A stretch of DNA of 14,683 bases. It comes from SAR116 cluster bacterium. Lineage in GTDB: Bacteria > Pseudomonadota > Alphaproteobacteria > Puniceispirillales > Puniceispirillaceae. Of this stretch, positions 7,747 to 14,633 are shown in pieces (the first letter of the stretch is position 1; the number at the start of each line of letters is the position of its first letter). A program made the translations under genes and the position numbers. The notes beneath the pieces are model-generated. The model was not told where the DNA came from, searched no databases, and saw only the letters and a program-made list of their open reading frames with translations. The DNA is taken from the NCBI GenBank assembly GCA_002722385.1, contig PBLR01000025.1:32360-47042 (forward strand), read 5' to 3'.

Positions 7747-8112
7747 TCAGTCTTCTTCGCCCTGAACAGATGGACGGTTTTGTTTTTCAACAAGCCCGGA
7801 CACCCCTTCACGGCGGTCAAGTTCAGCCCATATATCCTGCGGGTCTAGATCAGCTGCCGCCCATACCACCAGCAGGTGATATAACAGATCAGCTGATTCA
7901 GACGCCAGTTTCGCCTGGTCCCCGTTCAGGGCCTCGATCAATACCTCGGTTGCTTCTTCACACAACTTACGGGCCGGCTTTTCCGGGGCAGCTGCCAGAA
8001 GCTGGGCCGTGTAGCTTGCATCTGAAGCTGCTGCCTTGCGTGCAGCGATTGTCTGATACAGCCTGTCCAGACTATGGGCGGTGGTCGGGCTGGGGTTGGT
8101 TTCGTCTGCCAT
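7747..8112 (-). CDS. hisE: Phosphoribosyl-ATP pyrophosphatase (HisE)
   Basis: 121 aa, MazG-like all-alpha pyrophosphohydrolase. It carries out the second step of histidine synthesis, PR-ATP to PR-AMP plus PPi. Conserved acidic core: EKPARKLCEEATEVLIEAL (44-62) and SESADLLYHLLV (71-82), which supply the metal-binding Glu/Asp residues; the C-terminal ELDRREG is also family-typical. HisE is separate here, not fused to HisI, and hisI is absent from the window. The start at 8112 (MADET) is preferred: the open frame continues upstream to 8307, but those residues lie inside hisF and are not HisE-like. It begins 10 bp after the hisF stop. The downstream gene hinT starts 16 bp after its stop. Confidence 0.93.
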   Translation of the reverse strand: MADETNPSPTTAHSLDRLYQTIAARKAAASDASYTAQLLAAAPEKPARKLCEEATEVLIEALNGDQAKLASESADLLYHLLVVWAAADLDPQDIWAELDRREGVSGLVEKQNRPSVQGEED

Positions 8113-8122
8113 CAGCTTTCTT

Positions 8123-8905
8123 TCACATTTCCTGCTGCTGCGCGGCCAGACGGCGCACCGGCACTCCGGCAGCTTGCATGGCTGATTTTGCCTCATCAAT
8201 GCTGAATTGTCCAAAATGAAACACTGACGCGGCCAAAACAGCACTGGCATGACCTTGCAAAACCGCTTCTGCAAAATGTTCAGGCTTGCCAGCCCCGCCA
8301 GAGGCAATCACCGGAATAGAGACCGCATCACTGACCGCCCGGGTCAGCGGCAAATCAAAACCATCTTGTGTGCCATCACCGCGCATTGAGGTCAGCAGAA
8401 TTTCGCCTGCACCCAATTTGGCCGCCTGTTCTGCCCACAGCACAGCATCAATGCCGGTTGGCTGACGCCCGCCATGCGTTGTCACCTCAAACATACCCGC
8501 CTCATTCAGACGTGCATCTATCGCCAGCACAACGCACTGGCTGCCAAACTTATCTGCTGCCCGGGCGATCAGTTCCGGATCCTTCACAGCTGCAGAATTC
8601 ACCGACACTTTGTCAGCACCACAGAGCAGTAATTTGCGAAAATCGCTCACCTCGCGCACACCGCCGCCAACCGTCAGCGGCATGAAACATTGATCAGCTG
8701 TGCGGGCGATCACATCATAGATGGTATCCCGGCCTTCATGTGTGGCGGTGATATCCAGAAAACACAGCTCATCCGCCCCAGCCGCATCATACAGACGGGC
8801 CTGTTCAACCGGATCACCAGCGTCAACCAGATTGACAAAATTCACCCCCTTAACAACGCGCCCGTCATGAACATCAAGGCAGGGGATAACACGCGCGCTC
8901 AGCAT
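8123..8905 (-). CDS. hisF: Imidazole glycerol phosphate synthase, cyclase subunit HisF
   Basis: 260 aa beta/alpha barrel, normal length. With HisH it converts PRFAR plus ammonia to IGP and AICAR. The catalytic aspartates are present: D11 in CLDV and D130 in LAIDAR. Phosphate-binding segments PLTVGGGVR (76-84), SVNSAAV (101-107), [12 protein letters not shown] (200-211) and AASVFHFGQ (225-233) are intact. One deviation is that the usual MDRDGT loop reads MRGDGT (174-179), losing the first Asp but keeping the second. The start ATG overlaps the end of hisA by 7 bp (ATGCTGA arrangement), indicating translational coupling. The end is 10 bp from hisE. Order hisA-hisF-hisE is standard in alphaproteobacteria. 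Confidence 0.96.
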   Translation of the reverse strand: MLSARVIPCLDVHDGRVVKGVNFVNLVDAGDPVEQARLYDAAGADELCFLDITATHEGRDTIYDVIARTADQCFMPLTVGGGVREVSDFRKLLLCGADKVSVNSAAVKDPELIARAADKFGSQCVVLAIDARLNEAGMFEVTTHGGRQPTGIDAVLWAEQAAKLGAGEILLTSMRGDGTQDGFDLPLTRAVSDAVSIPVIASGGAGKPEHFAEAVLQGHASAVLAASVFHFGQFSIDEAKSAMQAAGVPVRRLAAQQQEM

Positions 8906-9633
8906 GGCTCACCTCTGGCAACAGCAAGAGCTTGTTTCAGATCAAGGCGCCCATCATATAAGGCGCGTCCGGTGATCACCCCTTCAAGACCTGTATGGGC
9001 CAAAGCCGCACAGGCAGAAATATCGTCGATCTGGCTCACCCCGCCTGAGGCAATGACAGGAATGGACACGTTGGATGCCAGCTCAGCCGTCGCTTCAGCA
9101 TTGACACCTGTCAGCGCGCCATCTCGTGAGATATCTGTGAAAATGACTGCCGCAACACCGCAATCTTCAAACCTGCGCACAAGATCGACAGCCTTAACCT
9201 TACTGGTTTCAAGCCAGCCTTCAGCAGCGATCATCCCTTCGCGCGCATCTGCACCAACCGCGATTTGGCCGGGAAAGGCTGTGGCTGCCTGTCTGACAAG
9301 GTCAGGGTTTTTCAGCGCCACTGTGCCCAGGATCACACGGCTGAGACCAACAGATAACCAGGTCTCAATATCCTTAATGGTCCTTATCCCGCCGCCAAGC
9401 TGGACCTTTGCGCCAGTTTTCAGAATCGCCTTTACAGCGTCACTGTTCCGGCTTTCGCCAGCAACCGCCCCGTCAAGATCAACAACATGTATCCAGCTGC
9501 ACCCCGCATCCGCAAATTCCTGTGCCTGCCGACCAGGATCAGGCGCATATACGGTCAGCTTGTCAAAATCGCCATGCAACAGGCGCACAGCCTGGCCATC
9601 TTTCAGATCAATTGCAGGATAAAGTGTGATCAT
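8899..9633 (-). CDS. hisA: ProFAR isomerase HisA
   Basis: 244 aa beta/alpha barrel. It catalyses the Amadori rearrangement of ProFAR to PRFAR, the fourth step of histidine synthesis. Seen: [14 protein letters not shown] (5-18) with the catalytic general base D9, VDLDGA (51-56), QLGGGIR (78-84), D129 in [19 protein letters not shown] (166-176) and [11 protein letters not shown] (194-204). The partner segment is VGADAREG rather than the more frequent VGIDARxG; the acidic residue is kept. The ATG at 9633 is chosen because homology starts exactly there, though the frame is open upstream to 9813 across the acetyltransferase gene. Its stop overlaps the hisF start by 7 bp. A 34-bp gap separates it from the acetyltransferase upstream. 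Confidence 0.96.
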   Translation of the reverse strand: MITLYPAIDLKDGQAVRLLHGDFDKLTVYAPDPGRQAQEFADAGCSWIHVVDLDGAVAGESRNSDAVKAILKTGAKVQLGGGIRTIKDIETWLSVGLSRVILGTVALKNPDLVRQAATAFPGQIAVGADAREGMIAAEGWLETSKVKAVDLVRRFEDCGVAAVIFTDISRDGALTGVNAEATAELASNVSIPVIASGGVSQIDDISACAALAHTGLEGVITGRALYDGRLDLKQALAVARGEPC

Positions 9634-9667
9634 AAGACAAAGGTCTTTCTGTAACAAAAAACAACGG

Positions 9668-10216
9668 TCACGGGCTTTGCAGCAGCTTGCTGAAATATAA
9701 GCCGGGGACAAATTCATCACCGACAAAGGCATAAAACGGGTTGGTGCCAAATTGTTGGTAACCACGGGCCCGGAACGCCCTGATGGCTCTGTCCTGGGTC
9801 GCGCGCACATCAAGATTCAAAATCTTGAACCCTTCAGACCGAGCGAAATCTTCGGCCTCTGCCGCTAGCTTGCCTGCCAGACCATGACCACGGGCCCAGG
9901 GCGCCAGAAAAAATGTTTTTAACTGACAGGCCAGCGCCTGAGCTTCGTTATTGCGGGGCGGGCTGACAATTTGGCATGACCCGGCGATCACATGATCCAG
10001 CTTGCCCAGAAACAAGGTCACATCAGGGATCAGCAGAACCCCGCGCCAGTAATCTTCCAGAACTGTGCGCGGTGGCGGGGCCAGCCAGCCAAAACCGCCA
10101 CCCGCATCAATCGCTTCTTCGGTTGCATCGCTCAGCTCAGATATATCATAAGCATTCAGCTCTGTGACCATTTCAACGGTCACCAGCGGCTGTCTGTCTT
10201 GTGGGGTATCTGTCAT
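9668..10216 (-). CDS. GNAT-family N-acetyltransferase inside the his cluster
   Basis: 182 aa. GNAT fold features: LKTFFLAPWARGHGLAGKL (99-117), which contains the acetyl-CoA pyrophosphate-binding R-G-H-G-L-A loop (109-114), then beta strand LNLDVRAT (133-140) and AIRAFRARGYQQFGT (144-158), the usual C-terminal helix and strand of motif B. The first 60 residues are not conserved in a way I recognise. The substrate cannot be predicted from sequence. The start ATG has an AGAGGAT ribosome-binding site. It is 37 bp after hisH and 34 bp before hisA, on the same strand and probably co-transcribed. In rhizobia a different small gene (DUF2628) often sits at this position, so this slot tolerates insertions. 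It may be unrelated to histidine synthesis, or could modify a protein or small molecule; neither is shown. Confidence 0.85.
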   Translation of the reverse strand: MTDTPQDRQPLVTVEMVTELNAYDISELSDATEEAIDAGGGFGWLAPPPRTVLEDYWRGVLLIPDVTLFLGKLDHVIAGSCQIVSPPRNNEAQALACQLKTFFLAPWARGHGLAGKLAAEAEDFARSEGFKILNLDVRATQDRAIRAFRARGYQQFGTNPFYAFVGDEFVPGLYFSKLLQSP

Positions 10217-10253
10217 CTGCAGCTATCCTCTTTTTCTCATCTCTGGGCCAAGG

Positions 10254-10916
10254 CTAGGGACGCCACCGTAAAAATCCAGTCAGAAACGCTTGTCCGGCCT
10301 GCTGGCTCTTTTCGGGGTGAAATTGTGTGGCCAAAACATTATCACGACCGATCACAGCTGGTATGTCCACCCCGTAAGATGCGCTGGCCAGACAGTCAGA
10401 TGGCTGGGCCAGCTGAAACATAAAGCTGTGCACAAAATAAACCTGAGTCCGGGCAGGCAGTTCTGCCAGCACAGCATGTTCAGGTTGATGCAGCTGCAGG
10501 TGATTCCAGCCCATATGCGGTATTTTCAGCTGCGGTGCCTCGCTCAGGCTGACCAGATCAGCCAGATGTCTGACCTGGCCTGGAATCCAGCCCAGCCCGG
10601 CAATTGTCTGCCCCCCTTCACTGCCTGTATCGGCCAGAAGCTGCATGCCCACACAAATACCCAAAAACGGCCGCGCCTTTTCTTTCACCAGCTCAGTTAA
10701 GGTGTCAATCATGCCGTCAACACCAGACAGGCCCGCAAAGCAATCAGCAAAATGTCCGACCCCGGGAAGAATGATCCGATCACACGCAGCCAGTTCCTCA
10801 GCCGTGGTTACCCGCAGAATGTCATCATCAGGACAGGTTTCTGAGGCAGCATGGCGGACCGCGTTATGGACCGAATGCAGATTTCCTGATCCGTAATCTA
10901 TAATACCGATATTCAT
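10254..10916 (-). CDS. hisH: Imidazole glycerol phosphate synthase, glutaminase subunit HisH
   Basis: 220 aa class I glutamine amidotransferase. It hydrolyses glutamine and channels ammonia to HisF. The catalytic triad is visible: nucleophile Cys88 in GICVGMQ, and His200 and Glu202 in QFHPEKS. Also seen: IIDYGSGNLHSV (5-16), LPGVGHFADC (50-59; the oxyanion-strand neighbourhood), IPHMGWNHL (132-140) and YFVHSF (160-165). GVGHF replaces the more common GVGAF. It lies 12 bp downstream of hisB. In the standard hisB-hisH-hisA-hisF order the acetyltransferase intervenes before hisA. Confidence 0.96.
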   Translation of the reverse strand: MNIGIIDYGSGNLHSVHNAVRHAASETCPDDDILRVTTAEELAACDRIILPGVGHFADCFAGLSGVDGMIDTLTELVKEKARPFLGICVGMQLLADTGSEGGQTIAGLGWIPGQVRHLADLVSLSEAPQLKIPHMGWNHLQLHQPEHAVLAELPARTQVYFVHSFMFQLAQPSDCLASASYGVDIPAVIGRDNVLATQFHPEKSQQAGQAFLTGFLRWRP

Positions 10917-10928
10917 GTGACGCCTATT

Positions 10929-11531
10929 TCAGAGGGAGCCGCCCAGCACGCCTTTGGTTGACGGTATGCGCCCGTCACCTCTTGGATCAATCTCACTGGC
11001 CTGACGCAGGGCCCGGGCTAAAGCCTTGAAACAGCTTTCAACAATGTGATGTGTGTTCACGCCATATTCATTTTTCACATGCAAGGTCAAGCGCGCGCCC
11101 ATGGCGAACGCCTGAAACCATTCCCGGAATAATTCAGTTTCCATACTGCCCAGCTTTTCGGCTGGCAGATCAACCTGCCAGACCAGGAACGGACGGCCCG
11201 AAATGTCCAAAGCAACTCGGCTGAGGCATTCATCCATCGGCACATAGCTGCTGGCATAGCGGTGGATGCCTGCCCGCTCGCCAAGTGCCTTGTTCAACGC
11301 TTCACCAATCGCCCATCCGGTATCTTCGGTGGTGTGATGATCATCAATATGCAGATCCCCTTTGGCGTTCAGCGTGATATCCATCAGGCTGTGCCGGGCA
11401 AGCTGTTCCAGCATATGGTCCAGAAACCCGATTCCGGTATTGATATCTGCCTGTCCTATACCGTCAACGGTAAGGGATACAGATATCTCAGTCTCATTGG
11501 TTTTTCTGTCTATTTGTGCGCTACGTGACAT
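10929..11531 (-). CDS. hisB: Imidazoleglycerol-phosphate dehydratase (monofunctional HisB)
   Basis: 200 aa, monofunctional: no histidinol-phosphatase domain, unlike enteric HisB. It dehydrates IGP to imidazole acetol phosphate and needs Mn. The duplicated metal-binding motifs are present: FLDHML (36-41) with [12 protein letters not shown] (61-72), and the second repeat VNTHHIVES (158-166), matching the HHxxE pattern. The C-terminus [10 protein letters not shown] is the family signature. A TAAGG element about 9 bp before the ATG is the likely ribosome-binding site. It is the first his gene of the cluster; the 89-bp gap upstream is the widest in the block and holds the repeat described separately. 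Confidence 0.96.
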   Translation of the reverse strand: MSRSAQIDRKTNETEISVSLTVDGIGQADINTGIGFLDHMLEQLARHSLMDITLNAKGDLHIDDHHTTEDTGWAIGEALNKALGERAGIHRYASSYVPMDECLSRVALDISGRPFLVWQVDLPAEKLGSMETELFREWFQAFAMGARLTLHVKNEYGVNTHHIVESCFKALARALRQASEIDPRGDGRIPSTKGVLGGSL

Positions 11532-11586
11532 AACAAGCAGCCTTATTTCTGTATTTGTTGAACCAACTTGTGTTTATGATGCGGTG

Positions 11587-11613
11587 ATACCAGTTTTCCG
11601 GCAAAAATACCAG
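11587..11613. repeat. Direct repeat ATACCAG x2, 20-bp spacing, upstream of hisB
   Basis: ATACCAG occurs at 11587-11593 and again at 11607-11613, start-to-start 20 bp (about two helical turns). The 13-bp spacer TTTTCCGGCAAAA is itself nearly palindromic. It sits in the 89-bp gap between the XRE gene and hisB, some 56 bp upstream of the hisB start, so it could be an operator or an activator site. It may also be chance. Confidence 0.35.
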
Positions 11614-11620
11614 AAAGCGT

Positions 11621-12028
11621 TCAGACTTCCTCATCTGTGTCTGGCGGGCTTAAGATAACTGGGGCAACACTGCCTAATTGTTTGTGCAGCAGTTCGGTCA
11701 GGGCAGCACATTCATCTGCAGACAGACGATCTATATTCTGGGCCAGAAGATTCGCCAGAAATGTGGCTTCTGCGGTCAGGCCGCTGGTTTTAACTGTTGG
11801 TTTGGGATGCGACATCTGGGCCAGATGTTTGAGCTGTTCTGCATCATCCCAGATCAGACCAAACCAGACACAGATCTGGTCAACAAAGGCTGGTGAGGGC
11901 TTGCCCCTCTGGCCATGTTCAAGAGCTGAAATATAAGCAGGCGATACCCCTAAAAATCGGGCCTGCTGCTGAAGCGTGACATTTTTTTCCCGGCGCAACT
12001 GCCTCAGCCGTAAACCAAACGGGGTCAT
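11621..12028 (-). CDS. XRE-family helix-turn-helix regulator
   Basis: 135 aa. The N-terminal half is a Cro/cI-type HTH: FGLRLRQLRREKNVTLQQQ (4-22), then ARFLGVSPAYISALEHGQRG (23-42), which includes the recognition helix. The C-terminal ~65 residues (LTAEATFLANLLAQNI...DECAALTELLHKQL) look helical and unlike a sensor domain I recognise; dimerisation is possible. Its ATG overlaps the Smr gene stop by 4 bp (ATGA), so the two are coupled. The same HTH gene often follows the Smr gene in alphaproteobacteria. Targets are unknown; the nearby gap upstream of hisB is one candidate site. Confidence 0.88.
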   Translation of the reverse strand: MTPFGLRLRQLRREKNVTLQQQARFLGVSPAYISALEHGQRGKPSPAFVDQICVWFGLIWDDAEQLKHLAQMSHPKPTVKTSGLTAEATFLANLLAQNIDRLSADECAALTELLHKQLGSVAPVILSPPDTDEEV

Positions 12029-12648
12029 CTGTTGTCACCGCGCTGGCGTTTCAGACGGATATACAAAGCCCCGGCACCGCCATCTTGAGGTTGAGCCTGT
12101 GATATGGCGTTGATATATACCGCCAGGGGTGCATCTTTCAGCCATAACGGCACCTCGTGCCGCAACACCCCCTGACCATCCCGCCCTTTACCGGTGATCA
12201 CCAGAACATGACGCAAATTCTGCTGTACCGCGCGGCTGATAAAGGCAATCAGCTGTCTATGCGCCTGCTCTTTTGATAGGCCATGTAAATCCAGCCTGTC
12301 TTCCAGGGCCATCTGGCCACGCTGCAGGCGGCGTGCATTTGATCTGTCAATGCCTGATCGCTCGCCAAGTCTGAGGTCAGCCGGGCGCGGGGCAGGTGGT
12401 TTTGCTGGCGGCGCTTTGGGTGTTTGTTTCGCGACAGGTTTTTTTGCCGCTTTTTCAGCCGTGGCGGCAGGATCAGCCACCGTTCTGGCCTCTTCTTTCA
12501 GAAACACAGTATTGCGGCGCGAGGGCAGTTCAGTCACGCTTTTGGTCACCTGTTCCCACAGCGCGGTATCATCAGCAGGCGGCTGGCCCGGTTTTGACGG
12601 CGGGCGGCGTGACGGGCTGTCTTTACGGTAACGTCCCATGGCGCGCAT
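12025..12648 (-). CDS. Smr-domain protein (MutS2-C-terminal-like)
   Basis: 207 aa. Residues 1-95 are a basic, proline- and alanine-rich, probably disordered region (KKPVAKQTPKAPPAKPPAPRPA). The Smr domain covers about 115-202: LDLHG (119-123), VLVITGKGRDGQGVLR (148-163), VPLWL (166-170), and GGAGALYIRLKR (190-201). Smr domains bind or cut nucleic acids, including branched DNA or RNA on stalled ribosomes. Which applies to this stand-alone protein is not known. The start at 12648 gives MRAMGRYRK; 12639 (MGRYRK) is equally possible, as neither has a clear ribosome-binding site. It is 46 bp from the TimA gene; the mltA gene that often lies between them in other alphaproteobacteria is absent here. 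Confidence 0.88.
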   Translation of the reverse strand: MRAMGRYRKDSPSRRPPSKPGQPPADDTALWEQVTKSVTELPSRRNTVFLKEEARTVADPAATAEKAAKKPVAKQTPKAPPAKPPAPRPADLRLGERSGIDRSNARRLQRGQMALEDRLDLHGLSKEQAHRQLIAFISRAVQQNLRHVLVITGKGRDGQGVLRHEVPLWLKDAPLAVYINAISQAQPQDGGAGALYIRLKRQRGDNR

Positions 12649-12694
12649 CTATCAGTGCAAATCTGCGGGCTACTTCCCTTATCCTGCAGATTTA

Positions 12695-13348
12695 TCAGCT
12701 GTTATCCTCAGTTTGTGTTTCCACCAGCTTCCAGTTCGGGTCATTCAGCTGCGTATCACGCTCAAATATCCAGATATCTGTGATTGTGGCCTGTTCTTCT
12801 GACTCATCTTCAATAACCTGGCCATCTTTGTCTTTGACGACCCGGCTTTGCTGGCTGACAAATTTAACCGTAACAGAAGCAATGAAATCTTTCACCGTGG
12901 CATCGATCAGCTGTACATCATCAATTGCATGAACTGTGATCGCCAACTGGTCACCCTCTTTATTGCGGGTATGCACACTACTGGCAAATTCCTCATACAA
13001 CTCAAACGCCAATAAACGGCGCAAAGTTGCCAGATCCCCATCTGCAAAGGCCTGAAGGATAAAGCTGAAGGCACTGGCCGCGCCTTGCATGAACTCATCA
13101 TCTTTGAAACTGGAATCAGCACGTCTGACCGCTTCCAGACCCTCGCCATTGGCAAGCGGGTTGTTTGCCCGTAACGGGACAATTTTCTTTGGCGCAGAAT
13201 TATCATTTTCGGTCTGTACCGTAGAATCAAAAGCGGACTGTTCCGGCCGTTTCTGTTCAAACCCGTCCCGGTTACCCAGAATAGAGCGTAGGCGGAAAAT
13301 GAGAAATAATGCGATCGCTGCAAAAATGAGTATGTCAATGAAAGGCAT
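12695..13348 (-). CDS. Tim44/TimA-family membrane-anchored protein
   Basis: 217 aa. An N-terminal transmembrane segment (2-19, MPFIDILIFAAIALFLIFRL) is followed by a charged linker (about 20-75) and a Tim44-like C-terminal domain from about 85 on (FMQGAASAFSFILQAFADGDLATLRRLLAFELYEEF, then beta-rich DVQLIDATV...VTVKFVSQQS and ATITDIWIFERD). Mitochondrial Tim44 tethers the import motor to the TIM23 channel. Alphaproteobacterial homologues (TimA) are anchored in the inner membrane, but their role is not well defined. It heads the minus-strand run toward the Smr gene. Upstream is the 156-bp divergent gap shared with fxsA. The start ATG at 13348 is the only good one, although its ribosome-binding site is weak. 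Confidence 0.9.
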   Translation of the reverse strand: MPFIDILIFAAIALFLIFRLRSILGNRDGFEQKRPEQSAFDSTVQTENDNSAPKKIVPLRANNPLANGEGLEAVRRADSSFKDDEFMQGAASAFSFILQAFADGDLATLRRLLAFELYEEFASSVHTRNKEGDQLAITVHAIDDVQLIDATVKDFIASVTVKFVSQQSRVVKDKDGQVIEDESEEQATITDIWIFERDTQLNDPNWKLVETQTEDNS

Positions 13349-13417
13349 GGTTCACTTCACACTTATGTAAAAAGGGTTGGTCTGTCTGGTCTTATAAGAA
13401 AAGATACAGACGCTGAT

Positions 13418-13445
13418 TTGCATCTGGAGAATCCGTTCCTATATG
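13418..13445 (+). promoter_or_regulatory. Possible sigma70-type promoter for fxsA
   Basis: TTGCAT (13418-13423) and TATATG (13440-13445) are separated by 16 bp, about 60 bp upstream of the fxsA ATG. Matches to consensus are 3/6 and 4/6, so support is modest. The same divergent gap (13349-13504) must also hold a promoter for the TimA gene, which I could not place. Confidence 0.3.
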
Positions 13446-13504
13446 TACCAGATACCTAGTAGACATAATCACAACTAGGCCAAGTTACAAGCAAAGGACC
13501 GAAA

Positions 13505-14044
13505 ATGCCTCTTCTCCTGCTCATTTTTTTTGGGCTTTATGGCTGGATCGAATTCGAAGTCTTCATTTTGGTTGGCAATATGGTCGGCGGGCTGGTCACC
13601 TTTTTGGGCATTTTCATCACAGCTTTCATTGGCATGGCTCTGATGAAACAGCAGGGTGCTTCAATTCTGCGGCGTTGGCAGGCGAATCTGAGCCGGGGTG
13701 AGGTCAGCACATCTGCTTTGGCCAGCGGCGTCTCTCTTATTTTGGGGGCGGTGTTAATGCTGTTGCCAGGTTATGTGACTGATCTGGCCGGTCTGCTCTG
13801 TTTCACACCTGGTCTGCGCAGCTTAATCGGCCAGTTGATCCTCAGCCGCCTGAGCACAACTGTGTTATCATCAGGATTTGCCAGCCGGTTCACATCTTCA
13901 TCAGCTGGGTCCGCCGGCTTTTCTGATTTTGACACTGACGAAGACCGCCACCTTGCCCAGCCTTTTTCCCGGCCAACACACCCCTCCCTGGACGGTGAGG
14001 TCATTGAAGGCCAGTACGAGTCAAAAGAAACAACCCAAAAATAG
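13505..14044 (+). CDS. fxsA: FxsA-family membrane protein
   Basis: 179 aa, slightly longer than E. coli FxsA (~158). Hydrophobic segments at about 2-22, 27-47 and 70-100; the GYVTDLAGLLCFTPGLR stretch (89-105) is the family's hallmark after the last membrane helices. FxsA is an inner-membrane protein that overcomes F-plasmid exclusion of phage T7 in E. coli; its normal cellular role is unknown. The tail from about 125 is Ser/Ala-rich and acidic, probably cytoplasmic and disordered. An AAAGGA ribosome-binding site lies 7 bp before the ATG. It sits directly upstream of secB, a frequent alphaproteobacterial arrangement. Confidence 0.88.
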   Translation: MPLLLLIFFGLYGWIEFEVFILVGNMVGGLVTFLGIFITAFIGMALMKQQGASILRRWQANLSRGEVSTSALASGVSLILGAVLMLLPGYVTDLAGLLCFTPGLRSLIGQLILSRLSTTVLSSGFASRFTSSSAGSAGFSDFDTDEDRHLAQPFSRPTHPSLDGEVIEGQYESKETTQK

Positions 14045-14151
14045 AGCTATACCGCCGGGAATAGCTTGAGAGATGAGATCAGGGCTGTTACAGATGAAAT
14101 CACCAGCCGCCCGTAACCTATCATACCGGCCAACACAGCAGGACCAGACCC

Positions 14152-14628
14152 ATGGCAGAACAAGCACAATCATCTGAACAGCACCCACAGCACATCAATA
14201 TTCATGCCCAATATGTGAAGGATTTGTCTTTCGAAAGCCCGTCTTCACCAGACTGCTTTGTACAGCAGCTCGGTCAGCCTGATGTGCAAATCGGGGTGAA
14301 TGTCACAGCCCAGCGCGTAAATGAAACTCTGTTTGAGGTCGAGCTGAAATTAATGGCGACAGCAAAAGTAGAGGAAAAGACCATATTTGTGGCTGAACTG
14401 TCGTATGGCGGCCTGATTTCGGCAACAGGAATAGAAGAAAAAAATCTGCAGCCGCTGATGATGATTGAAGGCCCGCGGATGTTATTTCCGTTCGCCCGGG
14501 CGATTATGTCAGATGTGACACGTGATGGCGGTTTCCTGCCTTTGAATTTGAATCCTATTGATTTCGTCGCTTTATATAAAAACAATTTGACCAAAGCAGA
14601 GCCGTCTGAAATCACGACCGTCAATTAA
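14152..14628 (+). CDS. secB: SecB protein-export chaperone
   Basis: 158 aa, full length. SecB is a tetrameric cytosolic chaperone that keeps secretory precursors unfolded and hands them to SecA. Typical family features are seen: NIHAQYVKDLSFESP (16-30), VNVTAQRVNETLFEVELKLMATA (49-71), FVAELSYGGL (79-88), and the C-terminal PRMLFPFARAIMSDVTRDGGFLPLNLNPIDFVALYKN (108-144), which is strongly conserved across alphaproteobacterial SecB. The start ATG at 14152 is the only reasonable one. It is 107 bp downstream of fxsA; that gap has a small hairpin (14045-14066). Five bp after its stop a minus-strand reading frame ends convergently. Confidence 0.95.
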   Translation: MAEQAQSSEQHPQHINIHAQYVKDLSFESPSSPDCFVQQLGQPDVQIGVNVTAQRVNETLFEVELKLMATAKVEEKTIFVAELSYGGLISATGIEEKNLQPLMMIEGPRMLFPFARAIMSDVTRDGGFLPLNLNPIDFVALYKNNLTKAEPSEITTVN

Positions 14629-14633
14629 TCTTC

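Noticed and set aside
7731..7820. N-terminally extended HinT starting at 7820
   Set aside because: The extra 30 residues overlap the hisE 3' end and are not HIT-like, while the ATG at 7730 has a near-perfect ribosome-binding site.
7344..8219. Plus-strand open frame of 291 codons opposite hinT and hisE
   Set aside because: Antisense to confident genes, no domain features, Cys/His/Arg-rich shadow translation.
8690..9622. Long plus-strand open frame (310 codons) opposite hisF/hisA
   Set aside because: It lies entirely antisense to two unmistakable his genes, its product is Ser/Thr/Ala/Arg/Pro-rich with no recognisable domain, and it has no ribosome-binding site. It is explained by codon bias on the coding strand.
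9634..9813. Extended HisA start at 9813
   Set aside because: The extension lies across the acetyltransferase gene and HisA homology starts exactly at [10 protein letters not shown].
13390..13399. Ten-bp perfect palindrome TCTTATAAGA in the TimA-fxsA gap
   Set aside because: A palindrome of this length is expected more than ten times by chance in a window this size, and nothing around it strengthens an operator reading.
13442..13467. TATGT...ACATA inverted repeat overlapping the proposed fxsA -10 box
   Set aside because: Arms are only 5 bp, with a 16-bp unpaired centre; too weak to call an operator.
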